A stretch of DNA of 64,000 nucleotides, from NCBI RefSeq assembly GCF_028553785.1, contig NZ_CP067136.1:2912501-2976500 (forward strand), written 5' to 3'. The DNA comes from Paracoccus fistulariae (GTDB lineage Bacteria; Pseudomonadota; Alphaproteobacteria; Rhodobacterales; Rhodobacteraceae). This document shows positions 50,361-58,627 of the stretch, one piece after another. The notes below the pieces were generated by a model. That model did not search any database. It was not told the origin of the DNA and worked only from the letters and a program-made list of their open reading frames with translations. Made by a program: the position numbers and the translations under genes. Within the stretch, counting starts at the first letter, position 1. Each line of letters starts with the position of its first letter.

Positions 50361-51686
50361 ATGACCACCACCCGCTTTGCCCCGTCGCCCACCGGCCACA
50401 TCCATGTCGGCAACCTGCGTGCCGCGCTGTTCAACTATATGATCGCGCGCAAGGCGGGCGGAACCTTCATCCTGCGCCTTGACGACACCGACCGCGAACG
50501 CTCGAAACAGGAATATGTCGATGGCATCATGCGGGATCTGGAATGGCTGGGTCTTGAATGGGACCGGGTCGAGCGTCAGTCGCTGCGGCTGGACCGCTAT
50601 GGCGAGGTTGCGGATCAGCTGCGCGCCAGCAATCACCTTTACGAGGTGTTCGAAACCCCGACCGAGTTGGATCTGAAGCGCAAGAAGCAGCTGAACATGG
50701 GCAAGCCCCCGGTCTATGACCGCACGGGTCTGAACCTGTCCGATGCCGAGCGCGAGAAGCTGCGGGCCGAAGGACGCGACGGCTATTGGCGCTTCAAGCT
50801 GGATCACGAGCGGATCGAATGGGATGATGGCATTCTGGGCGATATCTCGATCGACGCGGCCTCGGTCAGCGATCCGGTGCTGATCCGCGCAGACGGGCAG
50901 GTGCTGTATACCTTTGCCAGCGTGGTGGATGATGTCGATATGGGCGTGACCGATATCGTGCGCGGTGCCGATCACGTGACGAATACCGCGACGCAGATCC
51001 AGATCATCAAGGCGATGGGCGGCAACGTCCCCAATTTCGGCCATCACAGCCTGCTGACCGGTGCCAAGGGCGAGGAACTGTCCAAGCGCATCGGCGCGCT
51101 GTCGATCCGCGATCTGCGCGAGTCCGGCGTCGCGCCCGAGGCGCTGGTGTCGATGATGGCGCGGCTGGGTTCCAGCCAGCCGGTCGAATTGAAGATGAGC
51201 CTTGAGGAGTTGGCCGAGGGCTTTGATCTGTCGCAATTCGGCGCTTCGCCGACGAAATTCGATGCCGAGGATCTGTGGCCCCTGACCCGAGAGCGGAACC
51301 AGAGCCTGCCCTTCGATGCGGTCAAGGATCGGATCGCCGCGCTTGGCGTGCCGGATGATCTGGCCCAGCGGTTCTGGAAGGTGGCGTCTCAGAACATCAC
51401 CAAGCTGGACGATCTGTCGGCCTGGTGGTCGATTTTCAGCCAGGGGGCAGAGCCGCAGATCGCAGCCGAGGATGCCGAATTCGTGGCCGAGGCGATGAAG
51501 ATGCTGCCGCCGCCGCCCTATACGGATGCGACCTGGGGCGACTGGACCGCGCAGGTGAAAGAGGCAACGGGCCGCAAGGGCAAGGGCCTGTTCATGCCAC
51601 TGCGCAAGGCGCTGACCGGGCAGGCGCATGGCCCCGAAATGTCCGATGTCATGCCGCTGTTGCAGGTGGTCCGCGCCCGCGACTGA
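50361..51686 (+). CDS. gltX: Glutamate--tRNA ligase
   Basis: Charges tRNA-Glu (and in organisms lacking GlnRS, tRNA-Gln). The 441-residue class I synthetase starts TTRFAPSPTGHIHVGNLRAA, with the HIGH-type signature written HVGN, and the KMSKS-type loop reads KGEELSKRIG near residue 240. DDTDRERSKQEYVDGI is the glutamate-binding block. The shortened HIGH signature is seen in the alphaproteobacterial paralogue group, in which two gltX copies often coexist. A strong terminator follows. Confidence 0.95.
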   Translation: MTTTRFAPSPTGHIHVGNLRAALFNYMIARKAGGTFILRLDDTDRERSKQEYVDGIMRDLEWLGLEWDRVERQSLRLDRYGEVADQLRASNHLYEVFETPTELDLKRKKQLNMGKPPVYDRTGLNLSDAEREKLRAEGRDGYWRFKLDHERIEWDDGILGDISIDAASVSDPVLIRADGQVLYTFASVVDDVDMGVTDIVRGADHVTNTATQIQIIKAMGGNVPNFGHHSLLTGAKGEELSKRIGALSIRDLRESGVAPEALVSMMARLGSSQPVELKMSLEELAEGFDLSQFGASPTKFDAEDLWPLTRERNQSLPFDAVKDRIAALGVPDDLAQRFWKVASQNITKLDDLSAWWSIFSQGAEPQIAAEDAEFVAEAMKMLPPPPYTDATWGDWTAQVKEATGRKGKGLFMPLRKALTGQAHGPEMSDVMPLLQVVRARD

Positions 51687-51709
51687 TCGCGGCAAATTCG
51701 CGTTTTCAG

Positions 51710-51739
51710 GGCAGGTGCCGCAGGGTGCCTGCCTTTTTT
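51710..51739 (+). terminator. Terminator after gltX
   Basis: GGCAGG and CCTGCC frame a 12-nt loop region and are followed by six T residues on the plus strand. Confidence 0.75.
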
Positions 51740-51793
51740 CATGGGCCGGTCGGGTTTTCTGCGGGGCTGGCGCAAAAAGGTGCAGAAAGGTGC

Positions 51794-51821
51794 TTGACGC
51801 CCCCGGCCCCCTCCCTTAGAT
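51794..51821 (+). promoter_or_regulatory. Promoter of the tRNA-Met gene
   Basis: TTGACG (51794-51799) and TTAGAT (51816-51821) are spaced 16 bp apart, with a start site about seven bases before the mature tRNA. Confidence 0.6.
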
Positions 51822-51834
51822 CGCTCCCACCCGT

Positions 51835-51911
51835 GGCGGAGTAGCTCAGTTGGTTAGAGCAGAGGAATCATAATCCTTGTGTCGGGGGTTCAAATCCCTC
51901 CTCCGCTACCA
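51835..51911 (+). tRNA. tRNA-Met (anticodon CAT, elongator type)
   Basis: A 77-nt cloverleaf with encoded CCA. The acceptor stem begins GGCGGAG and closes with CTCCGCT (a G-U first pair), the D arm is GCTC-GAGC, the anticodon CAT is at 51869-51871, and the T arm contains GGTTCAAATCC. It lacks the three G-C pairs typical of the initiator anticodon stem, so it is elongator Met; an isoleucine tRNA with lysidine-modified CAT cannot be entirely excluded. Confidence 0.92.
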
Positions 51912-52072
51912 TTTTCCCGACAAGACTTTGAATCACATATGACTTGGCGTCGGTCTGCGCCTTGCCTTGGATCAAGCGATCCCGGCACCAAAATTGCGCG
52001 GTCTGTAAAGTTGGAGAGGGCGCGCGTCTGAGCGGCCACATGCCGGGCAGGGCCGGCTGTCGCCACGGATCG
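51912..52072. other. Short intergenic region between tRNA-Met and dCTP deaminase
   Basis: About 160 bp with no coding frame or RNA signal that I can support. It separates a plus-strand tRNA from the end of the minus-strand deaminase gene. Confidence 0.4.
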
Positions 52073-53140
52073 CTAACGAAACTGTTTCGCCAGCTTCAGC
52101 CCCTGACCCTGATAGTTCGACTTGATCCCAGCCCCATAGAGCCGGTCCGGGCGGCGCGCCATGCGTTCATAGACCAACCGCCCGACGACCTGCCCATCCT
52201 CCAGCACGAAGGGCGCTTCATGGCAGCGCACCTCCAGCACGCCACGCGCGCCTGTGCCTGCCTTGCCAATGCCGAAGCCGGGGTCAAAGAAGCCTGCGTA
52301 ATGCACCCGGAATTCACCGACCATGGCCAGATAGGGGGCCATTTCGGCGGCGTAATCGGCGGGGATCGCCACCGATTCGCGGCTGACCAGGATGTAGAAG
52401 GCACCCGGGTCCAGAATCAGGCGGCCCTCGGTGGTGCGCAATTCGTCCCAGAATTCGCGGGCGTCATATTCGCCGATCCGGTCAAGGTCGATCACACCGC
52501 TATGCGGACGGGCGCGATAGCCGACCAGATCGCCATGATCGGGGCGCAGATCGACAGAGAATCCAAGCCCCTGATCGATCAGCGCGTCACCGCCAACCAG
52601 CGGTTCGCGCGCGTTCAGATCGCGCAGCTCGGTATCGCTCAGCACCGCCTGACCGTCGCGCAGGCGAAGCTGGTTCAGGCGCATGCCGGGGCGCACCAGA
52701 ACCGAAAAACTGCGCGGGCAGATCTCGGCATAAAGCGGGCCGTCGTAATCTTCGGGCAGGCGGTCGAACTCGGTGCCGTCATCGGCCACCAGCCGCGTCA
52801 GCAGGTCCAGACGCCCGGTCGAGGATTTGGCATTGGCCACCGCGCTGAGCCCCGCAGGCAGGCTGACACGCTCCATCAGCGGGACCAGATAGACACAGCC
52901 GCGTTCCAGCACGGCGCCATCGGTCAGATCCATCTGATGCATCTGGAAATCGGGCAGGCGATCCTCGACCCGCTTGCCCTTGCCCGCCAGAAAGCTGGCG
53001 CGCAGCCGATATGCGGTGGTGCCAAGGCGCAGGTCAAGGCTGGCCGGCTGGATCTGTTCGGGGATGATCGCGGGATCGGCAGAAATCGCGCCGGTTTCGA
53101 TCAGCTTGCGGATTTCGCTGTCAGGCAGAACGCCGTTCAT
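52073..53140 (-). CDS. dcd: 2'-deoxycytidine 5'-triphosphate deaminase (alphaproteobacterial form)
   Basis: Deaminates dCTP to dUTP for dTTP supply. The 355-residue protein is about twice the length of enterobacterial Dcd and belongs to the alphaproteobacterial group: IQPASLDLRLGTTAYRLRAS at the start, then ANAKSSTGRLDLLTRLVADD with the catalytic Ser-Ser-Gly region, YAEICPRSFSVLVRPGMRLNQ and a second duplicated half. It is transcribed toward tRNA-Met and lies directly downstream of tRNA-Pro on the same strand. Confidence 0.9.
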   Translation of the reverse strand: MNGVLPDSEIRKLIETGAISADPAIIPEQIQPASLDLRLGTTAYRLRASFLAGKGKRVEDRLPDFQMHQMDLTDGAVLERGCVYLVPLMERVSLPAGLSAVANAKSSTGRLDLLTRLVADDGTEFDRLPEDYDGPLYAEICPRSFSVLVRPGMRLNQLRLRDGQAVLSDTELRDLNAREPLVGGDALIDQGLGFSVDLRPDHGDLVGYRARPHSGVIDLDRIGEYDAREFWDELRTTEGRLILDPGAFYILVSRESVAIPADYAAEMAPYLAMVGEFRVHYAGFFDPGFGIGKAGTGARGVLEVRCHEAPFVLEDGQVVGRLVYERMARRPDRLYGAGIKSNYQGQGLKLAKQFR

Positions 53141-53162
53141 CGCAGGGCCCCCGTCAGGAAAA

Positions 53163-53198
53163 GGGAAACGCCCACCCCCGCAAAGGGATGGGCGTTTT
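53163..53198 (-). terminator. Probable terminator downstream of tRNA-Pro
   Basis: AAACGCCCA and TGGGCGTTT form a 9-bp stem around a 14-nt loop; the minus strand continues TTTCCCTTTT, a weak T tract. It lies between tRNA-Pro and dcd. Confidence 0.5.
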
Positions 53199-53203
53199 CG
53201 GAA

Positions 53204-53281
53204 TGGTCGGGCCGGCGAGATTCGAACTCGCGGCCTTCCGCCCCCCAGACGGACGCGCTAACCAGGCTGCGCCACGGCCCG
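53204..53281 (-). tRNA. tRNA-Pro (anticodon GGG)
   Basis: A 78-nt cloverleaf on the minus strand with encoded CCA. The acceptor stem is CGGGCCG/CGGCCCG, the D arm GGCGCAGCCTGGTTAGCGC, the anticodon loop CTGGGGG with GGG, and the T arm contains GAGTTCGAATCTC. An extra base in the D loop accounts for the 78-nt length. Confidence 0.94.
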
Positions 53282-53289
53282 ACGAGCGC

Positions 53290-53319
53290 CATATAGAGCG
53301 AAGCGGTGGTGCTGCACAA
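53290..53319 (-). promoter_or_regulatory. Promoter of the tRNA-Pro gene
   Basis: On the minus strand TTGTGC (53314-53319) and TATATG (53290-53295) are 18 bp apart, just upstream of the tRNA. Confidence 0.55.
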
Positions 53320-53361
53320 GGGTCGCAATGGCAATTTTTGCGTCAAGGTGCTGATCGGCGG

Positions 53362-54000
53362 TTAATAAAGGCGCTGGATGGCGTCGCTAAGCTGCGCGCC
53401 CACGCTCTGGCCGCGTTGCCAGGCGGCATCGCCTGCGCGCAGGTTGCGCAACTGGCCCGACAAAAGGATCAGCCGTGGCAGCCATTGCGTGTCCCCCTTG
53501 CCCCGGTCCAGTTCGGGAAACAGCGGCAAAGCGCCATCGTCGCCGGGCAGGCGGCGCTTGCGCTGGCGCGCGCGGGGCGTTTGGGACATCTCGTCACCCT
53601 CCCAATCCAGATCATCCTCAGCGATGGGAACATCGTCAGATGCGACTGTATCGAAAGGTTCGGGCTGGGCAATAGCCGATGCCGGTTCGGCTGCGCTGTC
53701 CGCAGGCGCAGCCTGTGCGGCGCCCAGAAAGGCCGCGCCGCGTTCGCGCACGCTTTGGCCGCGATCCTTGGACATCAGCTTTTTCGCACCGCGAATGGTC
53801 AGCCCCTCTTCCCGCAGCAGGTCAAAGATCCCCGCTGCCAGGGACACATCATCGGGTCGGTAATAGCGCCGCCCATCGGGCCGCTTCATCGGCTTGAGCA
53901 GGGGAAACTGCGTCTCCCAATAGCGCAGGACATGCGGTGCCACGCCAATCAGCGTGGCAACCTCACCAATGGACCGAAAGGCATCCGCGCTTTTCTTCAT
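53362..54000 (-). CDS. MerR family transcriptional regulator
   Basis: A 212-residue regulator with an N-terminal MerR winged helix: [40 protein letters not shown] and [20 protein letters not shown]. The remainder is an acidic, Ala/Asp-rich linker ([20 protein letters not shown]) and a helical C-terminus without a recognisable ligand-binding domain. It lies 13 bp after ihfA, the conserved plsX-fabH-ihfA-merR order of alphaproteobacteria. Target and inducer are unknown. Confidence 0.9.
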   Translation of the reverse strand: MKKSADAFRSIGEVATLIGVAPHVLRYWETQFPLLKPMKRPDGRRYYRPDDVSLAAGIFDLLREEGLTIRGAKKLMSKDRGQSVRERGAAFLGAAQAAPADSAAEPASAIAQPEPFDTVASDDVPIAEDDLDWEGDEMSQTPRARQRKRRLPGDDGALPLFPELDRGKGDTQWLPRLILLSGQLRNLRAGDAAWQRGQSVGAQLSDAIQRLY

Positions 54001-54013
54001 GCCGCAAGCCGCC

Positions 54014-54316
54014 TCAGCGCTTGTTGCCGGCCGCCACGCGGTCTTTCATCAGATGCGACGGACGGAACGACAGCACCCGACGCGGGGTGATCGGCACCTC
54101 TTCCCCGGTCTTGGGGTTGCGTCCGATGCGTTCGTTCTTGTCGCGCACGCTGAATGTCCCGAAGGATGAAATCTTGACCTGTTCGCCGCGCACAAGCGCA
54201 TCCGAGATGTGGTCCAATACGCTTTCGACCAATTGGGCCGATTCATGGCGTGACAGTCCGACATCGCGGAAGACAGCCTCCGCAAGATCCATTCGGGTCA
54301 GAGTCTTGTCGCCCAT
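54014..54316 (-). CDS. ihfA: Integration host factor subunit alpha
   Basis: IHF bends DNA and supports recombination, replication and transcription. The 100-residue subunit shows the HU/IHF fold and DNA-binding arm: [40 protein letters not shown] and [20 protein letters not shown]. The IhfA-type arm and the sequence around the proline at the tip are intact. It is upstream of merR and about 500 bp downstream of fabH, separated by an oppositely oriented DksA-like gene. Confidence 0.96.
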   Translation of the reverse strand: MGDKTLTRMDLAEAVFRDVGLSRHESAQLVESVLDHISDALVRGEQVKISSFGTFSVRDKNERIGRNPKTGEEVPITPRRVLSFRPSHLMKDRVAAGNKR

Positions 54317-54527
54317 ATCTTTCCCTCTGCAATGTCAACAGGATGGTTCGCTTTAAGTGCTGAGTCAACGAGCGAGCGGAGATTTCGTTCAATGCTCAAT
54401 GTGTTGCCCGACAATTGCGCGATTTGCCGCCCATCCCCCCGTCAGGGACTCCTTGCCTTGGACTACCTGTCTTTGCAACCTGACCTTTGAATACCCATCT
54501 TGGGTTGAAAGGTGAGGGGTGACGGAT

Positions 54528-54806
54528 ATGGCCGGTGGTTGGGCAAAAGATGATTCGATCAATGACCAGATCGAGGTCAGCACGGCAGAGGCGATCGCGC
54601 GGGCCAGGCTGCGCGCGGCGCAGTCCAACTCTGCGGCGGAAAGCGCCGAATTCTGCGTGGAATGCGATGAGCCGATCCCCGAGGCGCGGCGTCAGGCCAT
54701 TCTCGGCGTGCAATTATGCGTGGAATGTCAGGGCGGGCGCGATCAACGATATCGCGCATCCGCCGGGATCAACCGGCGCGGCAGCAAGGATTCGCAGCTG
54801 AAATAG
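54528..54806 (+). CDS. DksA/TraR-type C4 zinc-finger protein (YbiI-like)
   Basis: A 92-residue protein with MAGGWAKDDSINDQIEVSTA at the start and a four-cysteine zinc finger, CVECDEPIPEARRQAI then LCVECQGG. This is the TraR/YbiI layout, a short relative of DksA that can bind the RNA polymerase secondary channel. The start is chosen by comparison with E. coli YbiI, which begins MASGWAND; a GTG at 54519 is in frame upstream. It is transcribed against its neighbours and splits fabH from ihfA. Confidence 0.85.
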   Translation: MAGGWAKDDSINDQIEVSTAEAIARARLRAAQSNSAAESAEFCVECDEPIPEARRQAILGVQLCVECQGGRDQRYRASAGINRRGSKDSQLK

Positions 54807-54812
54807 CCCGCC

Positions 54813-55787
54813 CTACCAGCGGATGATGACCGAGCCCCAGCTGAGCCCGCCACCGATCGCCTCGGTCACGATGACATCGCCCTGCTGAAAGCGGCCTTCG
54901 CGATCCGCGACCGACAGGGCCAGCGGGATCGAGGCGGCCGAGGTATTGCCATGTTCGGCAACGGTCAGCACGACCTTGTCCATCGGCAGTTCCATCTTCT
55001 GCGCGGTCGCGGTGATAATGCGCAGATTGGCCTGATGCGGCACCAGCCAATCGACCTCCGAGGTTTGCAGCCCGGCCTTGTCCAGCGCCGTATGCGCGGT
55101 CTTTGCCAGTTTTTCGACCGCATGACGGAAAACCAGATTGCCCTGCATCCGCAACTGTCCCGCCGTGCCGGTGCTGGACACGCCGCCATCGACATAAAGC
55201 AGATCGCGATACTGGCCGTCGCTGTTCAGATCGCTGGCAAGGATACCGCGATCAGCGCTGTTGCCGCTGCTTTCCTGCGCCTCCAGCACGACGGCACCGG
55301 CGCCATCGCCGAACAGCACGCAGGTGCCGCGATCGGTCCAGTCCATGATGCGGGAAAAGGTCTCGGCGCCGATGACCAGAACGCGATTGGCCAGCCCGCC
55401 GCGAATCATCGCATCGGCATTGGCCAGCGCAAAGACAAAGCCCGCACAGACCGCCTGGACGTCATAGGCAAAGCCCGATTTGATCCCCAGGTTCGCCTGC
55501 ACCATGGTCGCGACCGCCGGAAAGGTGAAATCCGGGGTCGAGGTTGCCAGGATCACCCCGTCGATATCCCCGGCGCTCAGACCGCTATTGGCCAGGGCGG
55601 CTTGCGCCGCGCGGGTGGCCAGATCGCTGGTGGTCTGGCCGTCTTCGGCAAAGTGTCGCCGCTCGATCCCGGTGCGGGTCCGGATCCATTCGTCACTGGT
55701 GTCCAGCTTGTCTTCGAACCAGCTGTTTTCGACGACACGCTCGGGCAGGTAATGCCCGGTACCACGGATGACTGAACGACGGATCAC
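54813..55787 (-). CDS. fabH: 3-oxoacyl-ACP synthase III
   Basis: FabH starts fatty acid synthesis by condensing acetyl-CoA with malonyl-ACP. The 324-residue protein has the catalytic cysteine in VQAVCAGFVFALAN (near residue 112), the histidine in WLVPHQANLRI and the asparagine in EHGNTSAASIP, all normal. It starts with GTG, and GTGA overlaps the plsX stop, so the two lipid genes are translationally coupled. Confidence 0.97.
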   Translation of the reverse strand: MIRRSVIRGTGHYLPERVVENSWFEDKLDTSDEWIRTRTGIERRHFAEDGQTTSDLATRAAQAALANSGLSAGDIDGVILATSTPDFTFPAVATMVQANLGIKSGFAYDVQAVCAGFVFALANADAMIRGGLANRVLVIGAETFSRIMDWTDRGTCVLFGDGAGAVVLEAQESSGNSADRGILASDLNSDGQYRDLLYVDGGVSSTGTAGQLRMQGNLVFRHAVEKLAKTAHTALDKAGLQTSEVDWLVPHQANLRIITATAQKMELPMDKVVLTVAEHGNTSAASIPLALSVADREGRFQQGDVIVTEAIGGGLSWGSVIIRW

Positions 55788-56893
55788 GAAGCTGCCTCCA
55801 CATCAGAAGCGCCCGAGGAAATTCCGGCGCTTTGGGCCACACGGGCGGCCAGACGATCCTGAAAGCCCGATTTGGCCAGTTGGAAAGCCAGCTTGATGGC
55901 GGCCGAGATCCCTGTCGCATCGGCGGCGCCATGAGATTTCACGACCGTACCATTCAGGCCCAGAAAAACACCACCATTCACACGGCGCGGATCGATTCGC
56001 TTTTGCAGCCGCTTCAGCGAGGACATCGCCAGAAGGGCCGCGAATTTCGACATGATGGAATTGCGAAAGGCGCCGCGCATGAATTCGCCAATCAGCTTGG
56101 CGGTGCCTTCGCCGGTCTTCAAGGCGATATTGCCGGTAAAGCCGTCAGTCACGATGACATCGACGCGCGAGCCGGGCAGATCGCCGCCCTCGACAAAGCC
56201 GACATAATCGAAATTCGCCTCATCCGCGGCGGCGGCGATCAGGTCGTTGGCCTGCTTCATCTCGGCCCGGCCCTTGTGCTCTTCGGTGCCGACATTCAGC
56301 AGCCCGACGCGGGGGCGTTCGATATCCAGACCGTTGCGCGCATAAGAGGCGCCCATCAGCGCATATTGCAGCAGATCGGGGGCGTCGGCTTTGATATCGG
56401 CGCCCACATCCAGCATGATGTTGAAGCCCTGCACATTGCGCGAAGGCCACAGGCAGGCGATGGCGGGGCGGTTCACGCCCGGCAACTTGCGCAGGCGCAG
56501 CATCGACAGCGCCATCAGCGCGCCGGTATTGCCACAGGAGACGGCGACCTCGGCCTCGCCCTGCTTGACCGATTCGATGGCCGCCCACATCGAGGTATCG
56601 CCGCCTTTGCGGACGATCTGGCTGGGCTTGTCCTCCATCGTCACCACGCCGGGGGCATGGCGGATGTCGCAGCGGTCGATCAGATGCTTGCGACGACCGA
56701 TAAGGCGGCGAAGCTGGGCTTCGTCACCATGCACGATGAAACGGATTTCCGGGTTCTTGTCAGCGCTTTCAGCCATGCCTGCGACGACGGCCGAGGGACC
56801 ATTATCCCCGCCCATCGCGTCAACCGAAATCACCACGCTGCCCTGATCCAAGAGGGCGCGCGGTGCCGGTGAATTCGACGTGTCTTCGGTCAT
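55784..56893 (-). CDS. plsX: Phosphate acyltransferase PlsX
   Basis: PlsX makes acyl-phosphate from acyl-ACP for phospholipid synthesis. The 369-residue protein contains VVISVDAMGGDNGPSAVVAG near residue 20, VAVSCGNTGALMAL, and the FVEGGDLPGSRVDVIVTDGF block. An N-terminal extension of about 18 residues precedes the core. It overlaps fabH and follows rpmF by 21 bp in the classic rpmF-plsX-fabH order. Confidence 0.97.
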   Translation of the reverse strand: MTEDTSNSPAPRALLDQGSVVISVDAMGGDNGPSAVVAGMAESADKNPEIRFIVHGDEAQLRRLIGRRKHLIDRCDIRHAPGVVTMEDKPSQIVRKGGDTSMWAAIESVKQGEAEVAVSCGNTGALMALSMLRLRKLPGVNRPAIACLWPSRNVQGFNIMLDVGADIKADAPDLLQYALMGASYARNGLDIERPRVGLLNVGTEEHKGRAEMKQANDLIAAAADEANFDYVGFVEGGDLPGSRVDVIVTDGFTGNIALKTGEGTAKLIGEFMRGAFRNSIMSKFAALLAMSSLKRLQKRIDPRRVNGGVFLGLNGTVVKSHGAADATGISAAIKLAFQLAKSGFQDRLAARVAQSAGISSGASDVEAAS

Positions 56894-56914
56894 CTGGCGG
56901 CGAACCGGAACAGA

Positions 56915-57121
56915 TTATGCCGCGTCGTCGTCCAGGTCGATCTCGTTCGCCTGGGCAACGACTTCGCGATCAGCGTAGTGGCCGCAGGACGGGCAAACGT
57001 GATGCGGGCGCTTCAACTCGCCGCAGTTGGTGCATTCATTGGGGTTACCGGCAACCAGTGCATCATGGGCACGACGCATGTTGCGCCGCGAGCGGGTAAC
57101 GCGATTCTGAGGGACAGCCAT
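56915..57121 (-). CDS. rpmF: 50S ribosomal protein L32
   Basis: A 68-residue zinc-ribbon ribosomal protein: [20 protein letters not shown] at the start, then [18 protein letters not shown] with the four zinc cysteines, and YADREVV at the end. The C+ cysteine set means it needs zinc. It opens the rpmF-plsX-fabH operon, and a perfect inverted repeat lies about 150 bp upstream. Confidence 0.97.
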   Translation of the reverse strand: MAVPQNRVTRSRRNMRRAHDALVAGNPNECTNCGELKRPHHVCPSCGHYADREVVAQANEIDLDDDAA

Positions 57122-57358
57122 GTCTCAACCTCGGTTTGTCGGGCCAGGCGCAACGGCACCTTCTGCCACAGGATTTGAATTCGAAATGAACCGCGCAGAT
57201 ACGCCATGAAAGGCGCGTTCGCAAGCCCTTGCAACGGCGCATCTGACTTAAATGCAGCTTAGCAACCTATTGTGACAGCACAATACGGTCTGCAGATCGA
57301 GAAATAGGCCACGGCCTGTGACAGGATTGCCACGCGCGGCGGCTGACGCGCCGGGCGG
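57122..57358. other. Intergenic region between yceD and rpmF
   Basis: About 237 bp. It contains the perfect palindrome listed separately (57268-57285) and a further CCTGTGACAGG at 57315-57325. No coding frame is visible. The long spacer suggests rpmF has its own promoter here. Confidence 0.5.
57268..57285. promoter_or_regulatory. Perfect inverted repeat of CRP/FNR geometry upstream of rpmF-plsX
   Basis: TATTGTG and CACAATA face each other across ACAG. The core TTGTGACAGCACAA fits the TTGNG-N4-CNCAA arrangement described for NnrR-type CRP/FNR regulators and shares TTGTGACAG with the ccoI site. It lies about 150 bp upstream of rpmF, or 75 bp downstream of the yceD end. Confidence 0.55.
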
Positions 57359-57886
57359 TCAGTCGTCCTTTCTGCCCTGCATCAGCTGATTCAGCCCCTC
57401 GAAGGGGCGGCGGGTGTCGCGGCTGTCATCCTCGATCGCGTCCTGCCCCAGTTCGGCCCCGTCGGCGCGCGGATATTCCGGCAGCGCCAGCGACAGTTCT
57501 TCGACCATCACCGCGGCCAGGTCGATGAATTGTCCCAGCGGCTCGATACTGTCGTCCAGCATCTCGATCTCTTCGCCCTCGGGCACGACGACATGCGGCG
57601 AATAGTGACGCTCGACCGTTTCGTTGAGGCTGGTCTTGACGGGCTTCAGCGTCACCACGCAGGGCTGGACCACGCGCGCCTTCAACTGCCCGGTCAGGTG
57701 CCAGGCATCGCCCCCCTCGGCCCGGATCTCGCCTGTGAATTCCAGCTTGGGCAGGTCGGACAGTTCCAGTTCCTGCGCGATGGCGGCGCGTGTGGCCTCA
57801 TCCGGTTGCAGGGCGAATGGCGTGGGGGCGCGCGGGTTCAGATGGGCCACGCGCAGGCGGTTTTGCGGGGACGGAGATGCGGTCAT
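57359..57886 (-). CDS. YceD family (DUF177) protein
   Basis: A 175-residue DUF177 protein, usually paired with rpmF and needed for 23S rRNA processing or ribosome assembly in some bacteria. Family segments are LPKLEFTGEIRAEGGDAWHL, VVQPCVVTLKPVKTSLNETV with the conserved cysteine, and the acidic EGEEIEMLDDSIEPLGQFID. AGGAAG precedes the ATG. It is followed by rpmF on the same strand after 237 bp. Confidence 0.9.
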   Translation of the reverse strand: MTASPSPQNRLRVAHLNPRAPTPFALQPDEATRAAIAQELELSDLPKLEFTGEIRAEGGDAWHLTGQLKARVVQPCVVTLKPVKTSLNETVERHYSPHVVVPEGEEIEMLDDSIEPLGQFIDLAAVMVEELSLALPEYPRADGAELGQDAIEDDSRDTRRPFEGLNQLMQGRKDD

Positions 57887-58045
57887 GCTTGTGTCTTCCT
57901 AACGGGGTGTCGCGGCGGAATCTGTGCATTGCGGATCATTGATGCAATGCAAACCACGGTGCCGAATTGATATTCTTGAGCGCGCTGCCCGAGTTTGCTA
58001 AGCCATGCAGGTCGCGTCAACCGCACCAATCTGAGGAAGTCCCAT

Positions 58046-58495
58046 ATGACAACAATCAGGAACCTGCTGATCCTGGCATTCATAGTTGTCACGGGGCTTG
58101 CCGCCTGCACACCGATTTATCGCAACCACGGCTATGTCCCGACCGAGATGGACCTGTCGCAGGTGGTGATCGGCCAGACCTCGATCGACGAATTGCAGGG
58201 GCTGATCGGGCAACCCTCGGCGCAGGGTCTGCTGACCGGGTCGGGCTGGTACTATGTCGGCTCTCGCTGGCGTCACTATGGCGCTGCCGAGCCGGAAGAG
58301 GTCAACCGGCAGGTCGTGGCGATCTCTTTCACGCCGAATCGTGTGGTGTCGAATATCGAACGCTTCGGCCTTGATCGCGGCCGGATCGTGCTGCTGTCGC
58401 GTCGTGTGACCGAAGGCAGCGTGACCGAGATTTCGCTGATCGGGCAGTTGCTGGGCAATATCGGCAATTTCCAGGCCGGGGATATCATCGACTGA
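58046..58495 (+). CDS. bamE: Outer membrane protein assembly factor BamE (SmpA/OmlA)
   Basis: BamE is a lipoprotein of the outer-membrane beta-barrel assembly machine. The 149-residue protein has a lipoprotein signal (IVVTGLAAC, cysteine near residue 21), then YRNHGYVPTEMDLSQVVIGQ, the LQGLIGQPS motif and VVAISFTPNRVVSNIERFGL. GAGGAAG is seven bases before ATG 58046. It is divergent from yceD across about 160 bp. Confidence 0.92.
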   Translation: MTTIRNLLILAFIVVTGLAACTPIYRNHGYVPTEMDLSQVVIGQTSIDELQGLIGQPSAQGLLTGSGWYYVGSRWRHYGAAEPEEVNRQVVAISFTPNRVVSNIERFGLDRGRIVLLSRRVTEGSVTEISLIGQLLGNIGNFQAGDIID

Positions 58496-58627
58496 TCCTT
58501 GGCTGGTGACGGGCGGTTCGCGACGGCTGTTGTTCCTGCGCGGACATGATTCGCCGCCCGCCCGGTCTTGTCGCGCGCATCCTGCCTGATTAGGGCAGGG
58601 CAACCGCATTTCAGCCAAAGGCCCGCC

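Noticed and set aside
51835..53281. Genomic island between the two tRNA genes
   Set aside because: Only dCTP deaminase lies between them, with normal composition and no integrase or repeated tRNA end.
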